Source of the DNA: Siphlonurus alternatus
Taxonomy: Eukaryota > Arthropoda > Insecta > Ephemeroptera > Siphlonuridae
Assembly (NCBI GenBank): GCA_949825025.1
Contig: OX463786.1
Location: forward strand, 15,213,309-15,277,308
Direction of reading: 5' to 3'
Length of the DNA: 64,000 nt
The position numbers and the translations under genes were made by a program. The notes beneath the pieces were generated by a model. That model did not search any database, was not told where the DNA came from, and saw only the letters and a program-made list of their open reading frames with translations. Each line of letters opens with the position of its first letter. Within the stretch, counting starts at the first letter, position 1. This document shows positions 35,101-40,599 of this stretch, piece after piece.

Positions 35101-35219
35101 CTGCTGGAGGAGAAGAAGAAGATGCAGAGGAGGACATCATTGAGGAATTGTTCTCGTTGAAAGAACAGATTGATGCTCGTTTTGCTCGTCTTGCACAACT
35201 GCGTAAAAAGAAAAAGTGA
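6107..35219 (+). CDS. Vreteno/TDRD1-like RRM-MYND-Tudor piRNA-pathway protein
   Basis: The model has 18 coding exons: 6107-6324, 7544-7607, 14636-14760, 15291-15524, 16012-16208, 16887-17016, 17493-17590, 18155-18374, 18915-19104, 20010-22609, 27949-28149, 28542-28797, 29411-29708, 30568-30761, 31474-31735, 32072-32317, 32859-33023 and 33625-35219. The joined frame is 7293 nt (2430 residues). Domains in order are a split RRM (about residues 80-160), a MYND zinc finger (about 392-426), a long N/Q-rich disordered region with 16-residue repeats, an extended Tudor module with a degenerate core, two Tudor modules with intact aromatic cages, and a Lys/Glu-rich repeat tail ending in a coiled coil. 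RRM + MYND + Tudor is, to my knowledge, the layout of insect Vreteno and TDRD1 relatives. These are nuage scaffolds that bind dimethyl-arginine on PIWI proteins. Exon 10 also has its own stop at 23207, giving a 1557-residue RRM-MYND isoform. The link from exon 10 to exon 11 is the weakest join, and two separate genes remain possible. Confidence 0.8.
7253..7421. mobile_element. Foldback MITE with CRE and CCAAT words (intron 1)
   Basis: Inverted ends acataaggtttgacgct and agcgtccaaccttatgt, with mirrored inner arms (ggcgcagc / gctgc-like, ccaatcac / gattgg). The core carries gtgacgtcac, a full CRE. It lies 120 bp upstream of the 64-nt exon 2. Confidence 0.7.
7544..7607 (+). CDS. Tudor gene exon 2, 64-nt exon with the RRM first strand
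   Basis: The exon is flanked by tgttaacag (acceptor) and GAG|GTAATA (donor). It enters with one base, matching the phase-2 end of exon 1, and leaves in phase 0, matching exon 3. It encodes GMEEYAEPFKVFINRLPFAL followed by SE. KVFINRLP is a typical RNP2 beta-1 strand, which is exactly the piece that the RRM halves in exons 3 and 4 lack. Confidence 0.8.
7733..7952. mobile_element. hAT-type MITE with a perfect 8-bp target duplication (intron 2)
   Basis: The 220-bp element has 27-bp inverted ends that start CAAGGTTGGCTTTATACAGG. Both sides carry GAGACGAT (7725-7732 and 7953-7960). This is decisive for an insertion with an 8-bp duplication. No coding capacity. Confidence 0.92.
8087..8310. repeat. 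Diverged dispersed repeat, copy 2
   Basis: This is the partner of 1752-2010; see there for the shared words. Orientation is the same. Confidence 0.5.
8457..9930. mobile_element. 1.5-kb inverted-repeat transposon with CTGGTA subterminal repeats
   Basis: The ends taccctatctctacggtctg and cagaccgtagagatagggta are exact mirrors. Symmetry continues through gttgaacctggtaaggtg. Both subterminal regions (8490-8645 and 9750-9900) are packed with the hexamer CTGGTA/TACCAG in both orientations, as expected of transposase-binding arrays. TA directly flanks CCCTATC on both sides, so a TA target is possible. The interior contains an exon-like frame on the minus strand (about 9192-9416). Confidence 0.85.
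9192..9416 (-). other. Exon-like frame inside the inverted-repeat transposon
   Basis: On the minus strand, an acceptor-like ttttattag near 9417 is followed by about 75 open codons and a strong donor CATG|GTAAGT at 9191. The peptide contains MEVIEDVNNRENDLVLVIND and QTQCQQFVFPALHYFTCM. I do not recognise it. It may be a remnant transposase exon or captured host exon. Confidence 0.35.
9931..10473. other. Spacer rich in TGCGCA words, probable repeat
   Basis: TGCGCA or GCGCAG words recur (for example near 9962, 10241, 10268, 10320, 10355), out of line with the AT-rich background. A 90-codon open frame at 10057-10329 has no recognisable domain and is likely incidental. Confidence 0.35.
11793..12212. 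mobile_element. 420-bp TTAA-flanked palindromic MITE
   Basis: TTAA + gggcattgggtgtagcaccg at the left is mirrored by cggtgctacacccaatgccc + TTAA at the right. The arms are nearly perfect over about 190 bp (ggctaaataaagcctgattt and its mirror). TTAA targeting suggests piggyBac-type mobilisation. Confidence 0.9.
12320..12670. mobile_element. CRE-MITE family relative, diverged (copy 0)
   Basis: The outer parts match the family at 24707-25037 (gacctcaaattt, tagagggtgcaaagttatg, ccatttctgcaataaaa). The core, however, holds gtcgggtttgaacccacgct instead of CRE sites, a word resembling an RNA polymerase III B box. Confidence 0.75.
13206..13560. mobile_element. TTAA-flanked palindromic MITE, family A copy 1
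   Basis: TTAA + gggtaaggtaacgccaccaa is mirrored at the right end. The arms of ~170 bp meet at a short centre around 13380. It interrupts the old foldback element at a TTAA that is single in the intact relative (53189-53195). Confidence 0.95.
14306..14590. mobile_element. Foldback element, gcttcaagt family, next to exon 3
   Basis: Ends agcttcaagtgttccctgg and gcttatttgaagcctctatt. It is related to 10474-13650, 31787-32040 and 52990-53272. It ends 45 bp before exon 3. A further fragment lies at about 14245-14285. Confidence 0.7.
14636..14760 (+). CDS. Tudor gene exon 3, central RRM
   Basis: The acceptor is cacgttgcag and the donor is CACGG|GTAAAT. The exon encodes helix 1 (QGVAQICTKVS), strand 2 and the RNP1-like strand 3 YSWAIAEFATHG. 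It leaves in phase 2. A foldback-element terminus (gcctctattg) lies only 45 bp upstream, so the acceptor region lies at a transposon edge. Confidence 0.85.
15291..15524 (+). CDS. Tudor gene exon 4, end of RRM
   Basis: The acceptor is tttctctacag and the donor is CAAC|GTGAGT. It starts EAEKVIRALHR (RRM helix 2), then LDVKFGYSDRDR (strand 4). A highly charged helix follows (RDREEARQWEVEKEIQDK), then linker. Confidence 0.9.
16012..16208 (+). CDS. Tudor gene exon 5, Gly/Arg linker
   Basis: The acceptor is tgttcctacag and the donor is GCAG|GTCAGT. It encodes GMGRSRGLLGAGRGLSLP and a conserved-looking stretch ending DQETDYFGHYAG. The RG dipeptides could be arginine-methylation sites (inference). 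Confidence 0.85.
16887..17016 (+). CDS. Tudor gene exon 6, linker
   Basis: The acceptor is cattcccag and the donor is AGCAG|GTGAGC. It encodes GGYNDDSTAVISKALDQMNL, then GRRQVFGGRGFLLPS. Phases 1 in and 2 out agree with its neighbours. Confidence 0.85.
17493..17590 (+). CDS. Tudor gene exon 7, linker
   Basis: The acceptor is gtgtccctag and the donor is TACG|GTAAGG. It encodes SKRKPGVRAGNNLEQLNYEG and then a Pro/Gln segment. No domain is seen. Confidence 0.8.
17751..17763. repeat. Poly-C run
   Basis: Thirteen C in intron 7, unusual in this AT-rich background and a likely source of assembly or indel noise. Confidence 0.9.
18155..18374 (+). CDS. Tudor gene exon 8, MYND zinc finger
   Basis: The acceptor is tcctatcgcag and the donor is CCAAT|GTGAGT. 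After an acidic lead-in, the exon carries all eight zinc ligands in order: C-x2-C (CCKC), C-x2-C (CSNC), C-x3-C (CSEVC) and H-x3-C (HPLSC), with MYND spacing. MYND fingers bind proline-rich peptides. Codon use here is GC-rich compared with exon 10. Confidence 0.92.
18435..18610. mobile_element. Partial foldback element of the gcttcaagt family with a poly-G run
   Basis: ggcttcaagtgttctc at the left and aatcagctgaattgaagctt at the right are the family ends. A run of about 19 G sits at 18531-18549. Confidence 0.65.
18915..19104 (+). CDS. Tudor gene exon 9, Asn/Gln/Arg-rich linker
   Basis: The acceptor is cttactcag and the donor is AACTAC|GTGAGT, ending in phase 0. It encodes PPGTINERWQNNYVTN, then an N/G/R/Q-rich stretch ending NNQQQQLNY. 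Because it ends in phase 0, it cannot splice directly to exon 11 (phase 2), which forces exon 10 into the full-length transcript. Confidence 0.85.
19310..19780. mobile_element. TTAA-flanked element in intron 9
   Basis: The left end TTAAGGTATAACCTGAGA is mirrored by tatctcaggttaagccTTAA at the right. Inner arms are weaker. It lies between exon 9 and exon 10, 230 bp upstream of the exon 10 acceptor. Confidence 0.65.
20010..23207 (+). CDS. Tudor gene exon 10, giant low-complexity exon with its own stop
   Basis: The acceptor is ttgttatag. The frame is open for 1065 codons to TGA at 23205-23207. Composition is dominated by N, Q, S, P and Y with no globular domain, so it is a prion-like disordered region. 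It contains a 48-bp tandem repeat (20931-21540) and a 30-bp tandem repeat (22737-22832). The C-terminus of the long read-through has a basic KKKK run followed by KSVRFSD, a textbook RVxF protein-phosphatase-1 docking motif. An ATTAAA signal at 23432 could end this form. For the full-length form a phase-2 donor is needed. TGTAG|GTATGA after 22609 is the best match, ACAAG|GTATAG after 20611 the second. Confidence 0.85.
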   Translation, partial: NGGENQNQKNTEVSRDQQKKPELVSRSYYERKVDKQPSRNIPRSDIYAVTAEMSKYNNPEQTLPETSEHSDYQNNQNIRSQTPHINDVPNNRVLQPKLPDKNQENSKSQETSSMPGIVITKLSNPKPPSFNKNQSKVNAQNNVQNPIVPEIELNVKTPDESAQNLNSKPENSVQLDSKNVPSKSSENIPSSDSNNQGENTRYRWNKIGNGKKYGAESNSKTAEAASKNQNPQAEKKEKVLIASVDIANNTGKSKVESTNTSQKSQTKPINQASLQGKKPQMQSTNQSVIPQEQKLQTKLSDKFSQDKKPQTKSMNQSVASQGQGPQIQSTNQSVASQGQRPQIKSMNKSVALQEQGLQTKSMNQLVASQVQDPQIKSTNQSVASQGQGPQIKSTNQSVTSQGQGPQIKSTNQSVASQGQGPQIKSTNQLVTSQGQGPQIKSTNQSVASQGQGPQIKSTNQSVTSQGQGPQIKSTNQSVTSQGQGPQIKSTNQYVASEVQGPPTKSTNQSVNEDAKEIPVLINSKPVSSNTDAIIETIKSSFDSLKLESNPVTSNASSHTQNSSNSIIVFNSNSIPVLNISSHTRPPSQSNSSVNTQQQPPIQPTKSNHEQQNYVPPTAYRNHNRIKFQSQNMKPPRFRNKYPQDHQDTQPYKNKWHRINNGNRSNYNRYNNNNQYTLLETPQLEPIENLVLQLQPITVPEPEITPTESTTPELPQPCEEIQPMFESNDSNPSPSPLMEVIVETPLPNFNNPPPNYKPEEPIPVYNENNFPPLAALDQNYQPELQIYQTEIPSSYQQPELLINNYQYNPIIQNEVPVMYAIPQNYQYEDIDNTEEVYDEQFYETGVEGEELSMSQTPDDGMSPSTYCRYEGDNVYQTETEGVENSTPNYNGYPGQMIQIPYNNYQPLINAQYQEHQNYNGQYQEHQNYNGQYQEQQNYNGQYLIVPPSYYQNQPMMYHDMYQIPNYPIYPLPSYGIPNYMAYPPQSTCVTPKTNNFIPVQYTDPNAYVPKYQILQRPPGVTTISLPNADNVTMLVPPPPQTVNQDTQKTQTKKKKSVRFSDIDCKY
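20931..21540 (+). repeat. 48-bp in-frame coding minisatellite (16-residue unit)
   Basis: About 12-13 units encode GPQIKSTNQSVASQGQ with A/T, S/L and I/T variants. The central copies are almost identical at the nucleotide level, which points to recent unequal exchange. The antisense frame is also open, only because the unit is a multiple of three. Confidence 0.97.
22609..22617 (+). promoter_or_regulatory. Candidate internal 5' splice site deciding the isoform
   Basis: G|GTATGAG follows TGTA. It is the best phase-2 GT in exon 10. Splicing here to 27949 recreates AGA (Arg), and the unspliced reading is AGG (also Arg), so the residue is unchanged at the junction. Confidence 0.5.
24707..25037. 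mobile_element. CRE-MITE family copy 1
   Basis: Ends taatggagtaccgacctcaa and ttgaggtcggtactccatt. The core carries atgacgtcac and gtgacgtcat in opposite arms, i.e. two full CRE octamers. An extra partial left end lies just before it (24669). Confidence 0.95.
25105..25420. repeat. Repeat with TGATGTCATA/TTACGTCATA words, copy 1
   Basis: It shares atgcaaatattt, gtgatgtcata, ttgagggtgttagagg and a poly-A-like block with 30900-31150 and 43310-43530. Ends are not clear. Confidence 0.55.
25477..25831. mobile_element. TTAA-flanked palindromic MITE, family A copy 2
   Basis: Near-identical to 13206-13560, with TTAA at both outer edges and mirrored arms. High similarity among copies implies recent activity. 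Confidence 0.95.
27949..28149 (+). CDS. Tudor gene exon 11, start of extended Tudor module 1
   Basis: The acceptor is ttttgttctcag and the donor is ATGAG|GTATGT. It encodes (R)LPPPAVSVINKDSKYVNI, then a beta-rich stretch and a charged helix (YEQELEKLQQECEKVQG). This is the SN-like part that precedes the Tudor core in extended Tudor domains. Entry is in phase 2. Confidence 0.85.
28542..28797 (+). CDS. Tudor gene exon 12, degenerate Tudor core 1
   Basis: The acceptor is cttgtgtttcag and the donor is ATACAG|GTAATT. The Tudor fold pattern is recognisable (GWCRCVLD, CCDTGRALQLT, then IQPLPEQFKDIPRLAMTC). However, the second cage aromatic after W is Cys, and the usual F-I-D-Y-G-N stretch reads L-C-C-D-T-G-R. 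The methyl-arginine cage is probably lost. Confidence 0.85.
28948..28981. repeat. (TTTA)n microsatellite
   Basis: Short TTTA array in intron 12. Confidence 0.85.
29057..29125. repeat. (TTTA)n microsatellite
   Basis: About 17 TTTA units with one interruption, intron 12. Confidence 0.9.
29411..29708 (+). CDS. Tudor gene exon 13, SN-like half of module 2
   Basis: The acceptor is cttgtctcag and the donor is TTGG|GTAAGT. It encodes 99 residues of alternating strands, including VVMTTFCSPNMVYVRPLDSE. The last is the hallmark F-x-S-P-x-x-x-Y-V strand leading into a Tudor core. Confidence 0.9.
30568..30761 (+). CDS. Tudor gene exon 14, Tudor core 2 (intact cage)
   Basis: The acceptor is ttgtgtag and the donor is CCAAG|GTGAGT. 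The core has the pattern HFYRGLVTRY ... VVFVDFGNKEE ... MFPLSEELAK. The aromatic cage (F/Y of FYR, F and F of FVDFGN) and the Asn that contacts dimethyl-arginine are all present. Confidence 0.93.
30900..31150. repeat. Repeat with TGATGTCATA words, copy 2
   Basis: It shares atttgcatgactatgatgtc and following text with 25105-25420. It lies in intron 14. Confidence 0.5.
31474..31735 (+). CDS. Tudor gene exon 15, SN-like half after Tudor 2
   Basis: The acceptor is ggcctgcag and the donor is CTACT|GTAAGT. It encodes VPGQAVLVKLKDVADTPTN and a beta-rich segment ending LLIENY. Phases are 0 in and 1 out. Confidence 0.88.
31787..32040. mobile_element. Foldback element of the gcttcaagt family (intron 15)
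   Basis: It contains aaaattttctctataagcca, catgttagaaattt, a ccccttccccatttag block and gtaggtttagataggacagt, all found in mirrored order in 10474-13650 and 52990-53272. It provides an empty-site comparison for the Mutator-like insertion. Confidence 0.75.
32072..32317 (+). CDS. Tudor gene exon 16, lead-in of module 3
   Basis: The acceptor is cctgtgtttcag and the donor is GAAG|GTAAAT. It encodes GREKLDSLMATYLPVGKRAR and ends VPYPNELVLAQFEE. The latter is the strand that begins a Tudor core, completed by exon 17. Confidence 0.9.
32859..33023 (+). CDS. Tudor gene exon 17, Tudor core 3 (intact cage)
   Basis: The acceptor is ttccttacag and the donor is GGCAG|GTTGGT. It encodes DGLWYRALVSANKLS, then EVTYIDYGNFDVV and CKMPPDF. 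This is a textbook Tudor core with an intact aromatic cage and YIDYGN. Confidence 0.95.
33625..35219 (+). CDS. Tudor gene exon 18, terminal exon with repeat tail
   Basis: The acceptor is tttttccccag. The exon first completes extended module 3 (FKLSKRIAELLCTHSTFEGI, IYVPKI), then becomes a long acidic/basic disordered tail. Residues encoded at 34758-34980 form four ~19-residue repeats of the type EIIAETIKPTVDL. The end is EEDIIEELFSLKEQIDARFA followed by RLAQLRKKKK, a short coiled coil with a basic tip. The stop is TGA 35217-35219. Codon use turns AT-rich after about 33890, unlike the GC-rich domain part. Confidence 0.93.
34758..34980 (+). repeat. 57-bp in-frame coding repeat
   Basis: There are three full units and one shortened unit of a 19-residue block with consensus (E/K)I(V/I)AETIKPTVDLK. 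They are more diverged than the exon 10 repeat. Confidence 0.85.
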
Positions 35220-35265
35220 GCGAATTAATTTCTCATTCCATTTACAATATGAGACAGTAACATTA

Positions 35266-35386
35266 GGTCTGTTCGTAAATACACAATCAGAAAGAATCGA
35301 TTATTTGTGATGAACCTTCTGTACATGGAACATAAGATTCATCACAAATAATTGATTCTTTTTGATTGTGTATTTACGAACAGACC
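35266..35386. mobile_element. Tourist-like MITE in the 3' UTR of the Tudor gene
   Basis: The 121-bp near-perfect palindrome starts GGTCTGTTCGTAAATACACA and is mirrored at the right. TTA flanks both sides (35263-35265, 35387-35389), as for PIF/Harbinger MITEs. It lies 46 nt past the stop codon and would fold into a long hairpin in the mRNA. Confidence 0.92.
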
Positions 35387-35400
35387 TTAACAATGTAACA

Positions 35401-35406
35401 ATTAAA
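35401..35406 (+). terminator. Possible polyadenylation signal ATTAAA
   Basis: ATTAAA lies 182 nt after the Tudor gene stop and directly after the MITE hairpin. It is one of several AT-rich candidates, so only suggestive. Confidence 0.3.
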
Positions 35407-35808
35407 GAAATTTATGAGCCTATTTAATCAATCTGCATATGAAAAGTTCAGTATTTTCATGCATTTATATTTTTATGTTTGTAATATTTGATCAACAAAT
35501 TAAATAGTCTAATAATCATAATTTTCTTCACTATTATTCAATTTTTATTTTAAGGAGAATTAAGTTGTTTAACATTTTCTGTAGCTATATTATTTAAAGT
35601 TGCTAAGGGTAAAATTATTTAACATTTTTTATAACAAAAACGGCACTCATAGTTGAAATATTTTTCCTTGTGCCTATCATATACATATTAATCACTTGAC
35701 TGTTAATTTCACATAATGGTTCAAAATAAGCAGAGGAGATGAAATGTGTGAAATGTTTTTCCACTTAAAATGTAATAAGTAATTTTGTAGATGTAGTTAA
35801 AATTTATT

Positions 35809-36161
35809 TTAAGGGTAAGGTAACGCCACCAATGTTAAAAAAAATCCCTCACAAAATTTTTGAAAAAAATTTAAAATGTTCTCCTCTACACCCCCTATCA
35901 GTAGCTAAAATATCAGGTATTCAAATTCAATCTAGTTTTTGAGTTATGAATTTTTAAAGTTGACTAATTTAACATGGGATTTCCATTTCTCCATGTTAAA
36001 GTAGTCAACTTTAAAAATTTATAACTCAAAAACTAGATCGAATTTGTATACCTGATATTTTAGCTACTGATAGGGGGTGTAGAGGAGAACATTTTAAATT
36101 TTTTTCAGAATTTTTGTGTGAGGGATTTTTTTTAACATTGGTGGCGTTACCTTACCCTTAA
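35809..36161. mobile_element. TTAA-flanked palindromic MITE, family A copy 3
   Basis: Same ends and arms as 13206-13560, with TTAA on both sides. Confidence 0.95.
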
Positions 36162-36681
36162 TATTTGATGACTAAAAAATTAAGTGGCAGATTTTTGTTT
36201 TTATGGACTGTATAAGGTTTTGTACTCTTCCACAAACTATGTACATAATATAACACCATATATATCCCCTACGGGGTAAGCCATCAGCATTATTATCTCT
36301 GCTGTACACAAATAGACCTCCACAGTTCTACTTGCTTCAAACTTCCAAAAACTAAAAGTCAAAACTTTGCCTTTAAACAAAAAAGGATAACATCTTCTGC
36401 CTGTTAAAGTAAGATTAATTAGGATGGCATTTATCCAGCTTATTTTTCATTAACTTAATAGTATTTAATTTACTTCAAAAATAACAATTAAGTAACAATA
36501 AATAAAAATTAAAAAATAAAAAGCACAGTTTAAAAAATGTGGTTTTGCTAACTGTAGCCCAAAAAGTTCCATTTATGATAATGGATATAAAAGAGGATGA
36601 AAAAAAAAAAAAAAAAAATGGCATATAGTCTATCAAATATATTATGCTTGTCTTCAACATACAAAAAACTGTGCCTTACTA

Positions 36682-37002
36682 TAATGGAGTACCGACCTCA
36701 AAAATTTTTATAGCAGAAATGGATAGAGGATGAAAAGTTATGTTACTCTGATTTTTTTTTCAGATTTTTTAGGGACCGGGAAGTATTGCTAAAAAGTTTT
36801 GGCGAGGGCGGGTTCGAATCGGGGTCCTTTTTGGGTCCTATCTTTTAATAAGAGAGGCGGCACTTTTTCTGCACTTTCAATAATTTTTAAAAAATAGTTG
36901 CCAGGCTCTAAAAGATCTGAAAAAAATCAGAGTGGCATAACTTTTCACCCTCTATCCATTTCTGCAATAAAAAAAAAAAAAATTGAGGTCGGTACTCCAT
37001 TA
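36682..37002. mobile_element. CRE-MITE family copy 2 (B-box-like core)
   Basis: TA-flanked ends atggagtaccgacctcaa and its mirror. The core has gggcgggttcgaatcggggt, resembling a tRNA B box (GGTTCGAATCC), in place of the CRE pair. Confidence 0.9.
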
Positions 37003-37840
37003 TGTTTAGTATAATTCATGGAATTAATTCCTTTGTTTTTAATAACTGACAACAGTATAAAAATTGTTCTATGTTTAAATATTTATGTTATGACGCCTGA
37101 AGTCTAATTTTTTGTTTTTACGTAATAACATGTTAAAAAAATACAAGATGGGCATTAGTTTTATTGCTTTAATCAATGTGCCTTATTATGTCACATAATA
37201 ATAATTTTAGTATACATATGTACTAATTGTGAAACTTCATTATTTTCAACCTATGGTTTTTCTTATAAATTATTCAATTTTTTAAGGAAAATAAACTATT
37301 AAGATTGTGTATTATTTAAAGAAAAGGACAGGAATAACCAGCTAGTCCTTATTGAAAAAGTTAGTAGTTGAAAATCTTGTGGTCACAGGTATATAGAAAT
37401 ATTTAAATTATATGAAGATGTTTTGCATCGTCAAGATGCTCAATCAGTTGCAAATAGATTGACTATTATAATAAAATACACTTGTTTTTTATCTGCATTC
37501 TATAAAAATTAAAAGGTTTATTGTATTTCTAGCCATGTTTTACTCATAAATTGACTTCTTGATGAAGCAATTTATTAGGAAATCTCTTTATTAGAAAAAA
37601 TATAATTTAAATTTTTATCAGAAACAAAATTCTTTTTCTTATAAGCCATGACACTGTACAGTACAGTGTGCTTGACCCTAGACTGTTCGTAATTGAAGCA
37701 GATTAAAAAGAAAAAAAGAAACCTATTGGCTTGTCTAGTTGGTATTAAATAAAAGAATTACTTTGAGATAGGGACATCATCAATATATAGTTTGGTACGG
37801 TGCTGTAATAAGATTATTTAAATTTAGTTTTAAAATTTGA

Positions 37841-38310
37841 CAATGGGCTTACGGGGTGTCTCATTTTTTTACTGGCTCAATCAAAAGAGGAGGTCGAAAA
37901 ATATCCCTTAGATTTTTTTGCGTTTTTTTAAGCACTGCATCATACCTAAAATGAAGATTAAAAATGTCTCGTGACCTGGAGGCTCCATCCGCAACGCCTA
38001 TGACGTCATTACATTCTTTGGGTCAATTATATAATGTTTCTAAACAAATACGTTGCTCAAGGAAACAAATGATTATTTTTAATAAACAAGCAACAATGCA
38101 ATAATTTTTTACAAGTGTTAAATAGTTGAACCAAAAAATGTAGTGACGTCATAGGCGTTGCGGATGGAGCCTCCAGGTCAAGAGGCATTTTTAATCTCCA
38201 TTCTAGGTATAATGCAGTGCTAAAAAAAATCGCAAAAAAATCTAAGGGTTATTTTTCGACCTCCTCTTTTGATTGAGCCAGTAAAAAAATTACACCCCGT
38301 AAGCCCATTG
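37841..38310. mobile_element. 470-bp palindromic element with CRE words
   Basis: Outer ends caatgggcttacggggtgt and acaccccgtaagcccattg. The arms run about 200 bp (aaagaggaggtcgaaaaata, acctggaggctccatccgca and mirrors) around a unique centre. Each arm holds gacgtcat. Confidence 0.93.
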
Positions 38311-38890
38311 CTAAAATGCATATTTCTGTATTATTACCTTCAAAATGTAATGTAACATTAAAACAATCAAACTACTATGTCAGTACACTTTATGATTTTA
38401 ACAAATCTTAATTAATTGATCAGCAGTTAAAATTAATTCATATTTTTGCATAAATTATACTGCTTTAATTTTGTTTAATGTTGTACTTTTTCACAAAATT
38501 TCTATTTCTGCACAATATATTTATTCTGTTAATCAAAATTATTTTATTGTATTACTTGTATCTCTATTTTAAAATAATAAATTATTGTTGGAGAATTTAA
38601 AACTTGACATCATGCAGTATTTAAAACTACATAAAAAAAAATGATCTTTGTTAATTTATTTTTGTAATTTGAGTTGTAAAATTATTGCGAATTTCCTTAT
38701 CTTATCAGGCTGGTTAGTATTTTCCATTTAAGCATTCAAATTTTAATAGATGCATTTATGTAATGTTTTACAATTTTCACACAAAATCAGCATTATATTC
38801 TCCCATACTGTATTACGGTATTACATACACTAATATACATTTTGTACTGAATTAAATTAATAAAATTTATTGAAAAATAAATATGTTCTC

Positions 38891-39211
38891 AATGGAGTAT
38901 TGTCCTCAATTTTTTTTATTGCAGAAATGGATAGAGGGTGAAAAGTTATGCTACCCTGATTTTTTTCCGATTTTTTAGAGCCCGGGAAGTATTTTTAAAA
39001 AATTATTGAAAGTCCTATTTGTGACGTCACGCGGCGTCAAGTCCTATCTTTTTCTTAAAGAGCGGCGTCTCGTGACGTCACAAAAAGAACTTTCAATAAT
39101 TTTTTAAAAATAGTTCCCAGGCTCTAAAAAATCTGAAAAAAATCAGGGTAGCATAACTTTGCACCCTCTATCCATTTCTGCAATAAAAAAATTTGAGGTC
39201 AATACTCCAAT
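38891..39211. mobile_element. CRE-MITE family copy 3
   Basis: Ends aatggagtattgtcctcaa and mirror. The arms contain gtgacgtcac twice, once per arm. Confidence 0.95.
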
Positions 39212-39525
39212 GTTATTTTTTTTTCCTATGTTAGTTACCTTGGATCAGGTTTTGCTATCAAAATTTAAATAAATATATAATAATAATGACATTTTTATAT
39301 TGCATGTACTTGCTGTGCAATGGCGCCTGTAATATAATATGCTACGTAATGTTTAAATATTTAATTTTTATTTCTGCGGGCATATTATTCTGTGAGAGAG
39401 TTCAGCATAATAATATATTTGATATTTTGTTTTTGTTTTGTTTTTTAAAATTATTATTTTTTTTTTTTTTTTCCAATTTCATTTAAGTGCAGATTATTAT
39501 GATGATAATTATACAGTATATACTG

Positions 39526-39713
39526 CAGGGACCGGATGCACGTGTTTTTTTCGTGCATCCGAGATGCGCATCCGGATGCAAATTAATTTTTCGTGCATCT
39601 GGGATGCGCATCCGGATGCATTAATTTTTTCCCGTGCATCTGGGATGCACGGATGCGGATGCAAGCCCATTTTTGCGCATCCGTGTGCATCTTGCATCTG
39701 CATCCGATCCCTG
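39526..39713. mobile_element. hAT-like MITE made of GGATGC/GCATCC words
   Basis: It starts CAGGGACCGGATGCA and ends TGCATCCGATCCCTG. The inside is a dense array of GGATGC and GCATCC hexamers (more than a dozen in 190 bp). Flanks gtatatac (39516-39523) and gtatatag (39714-39721) match 7 of 8 bases if two extra bases precede the element. Confidence 0.65.
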
Positions 39714-40356
39714 GTATATAGATAGTACTTAAATTAACACTTCTTAAGTTTTGCTAGATTGTATTTTAAATCGTAAAATTTTGTTATCAAATATATTTAT
39801 ATATATATATATATATATCACAATTGTTTGGGAAAATAATATGCAAATCTTATTAATCTAGTGAATTAATGATTATAATGCTATATATAGAGCTTATCGC
39901 TTATCCACAAGGAGCAGATCAATAAACATTTCATAAAAGTAAGAAAAGACAATTATATTTTTAATTATAAATTACGTTTATTTTTATATTATAAAAAGAC
40001 ATCTGGAAAAATTAAATCATAAAAAAAAATAGTTGTTCTTATTGTTATAGTTTATTTTTTTCATCGGCAAAAATGATAAAAAGTAATAATGATAATTCTC
40101 AATTTTTAATATGTCAGGCTAGAAAGTGTAAAATACAAGTAGAATTGTGTAAACATAAGTAACAAACAATTAATTAATGAAATATTCCACCTACTTCGCG
40201 CGGAGTAGGTGGAACTTTGTGAGAAATTGAATTAATGAAGTAAATTAAATTTTGAACATTATATATAAAAAATCAGTGTTTTTTACAGCAATTTTAAACA
40301 AAGTTATGAACTGTAAAATAATTAAATATATGGAAATAATTATATATGATATAATT

Positions 40357-40561
40357 TACAGTCAAATTTATTTGATATTCCCTCCGGAAGTAGCCGAAAG
40401 TGTAAATTTTGTGGCTCTTCTGTTTGTAGTTCAGTTATGAAATTTAACAGAGTGGTTTAAAGTAGGAGTATTGACCTATCTGTGAAATTGAAACACTGAA
40501 ATACAAAAAAACTTACACTTCCGGCTACTTCCGAAGGGAATATTACATAAATTTTACTGTA
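40357..40561. mobile_element. ETS-site foldback element, copy 1
   Basis: Ends tacagtcaaattta and taaattttactgta. The arms hold tccggaagtagccgaaagtg and cacttccggctacttccg, i.e. ETS-type CCGGAAGT cores in opposite orientations. Confidence 0.85.
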
Positions 40562-40599
40562 GTTTCTCTACGAACTAAAACTTACAAACTAGATTCTAA

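Noticed and set aside
36805..36830. Possible tRNA gene (gggttcgaatc)
   Set aside because: Only a B-box-like word within a MITE core. No cloverleaf or A box could be assembled.
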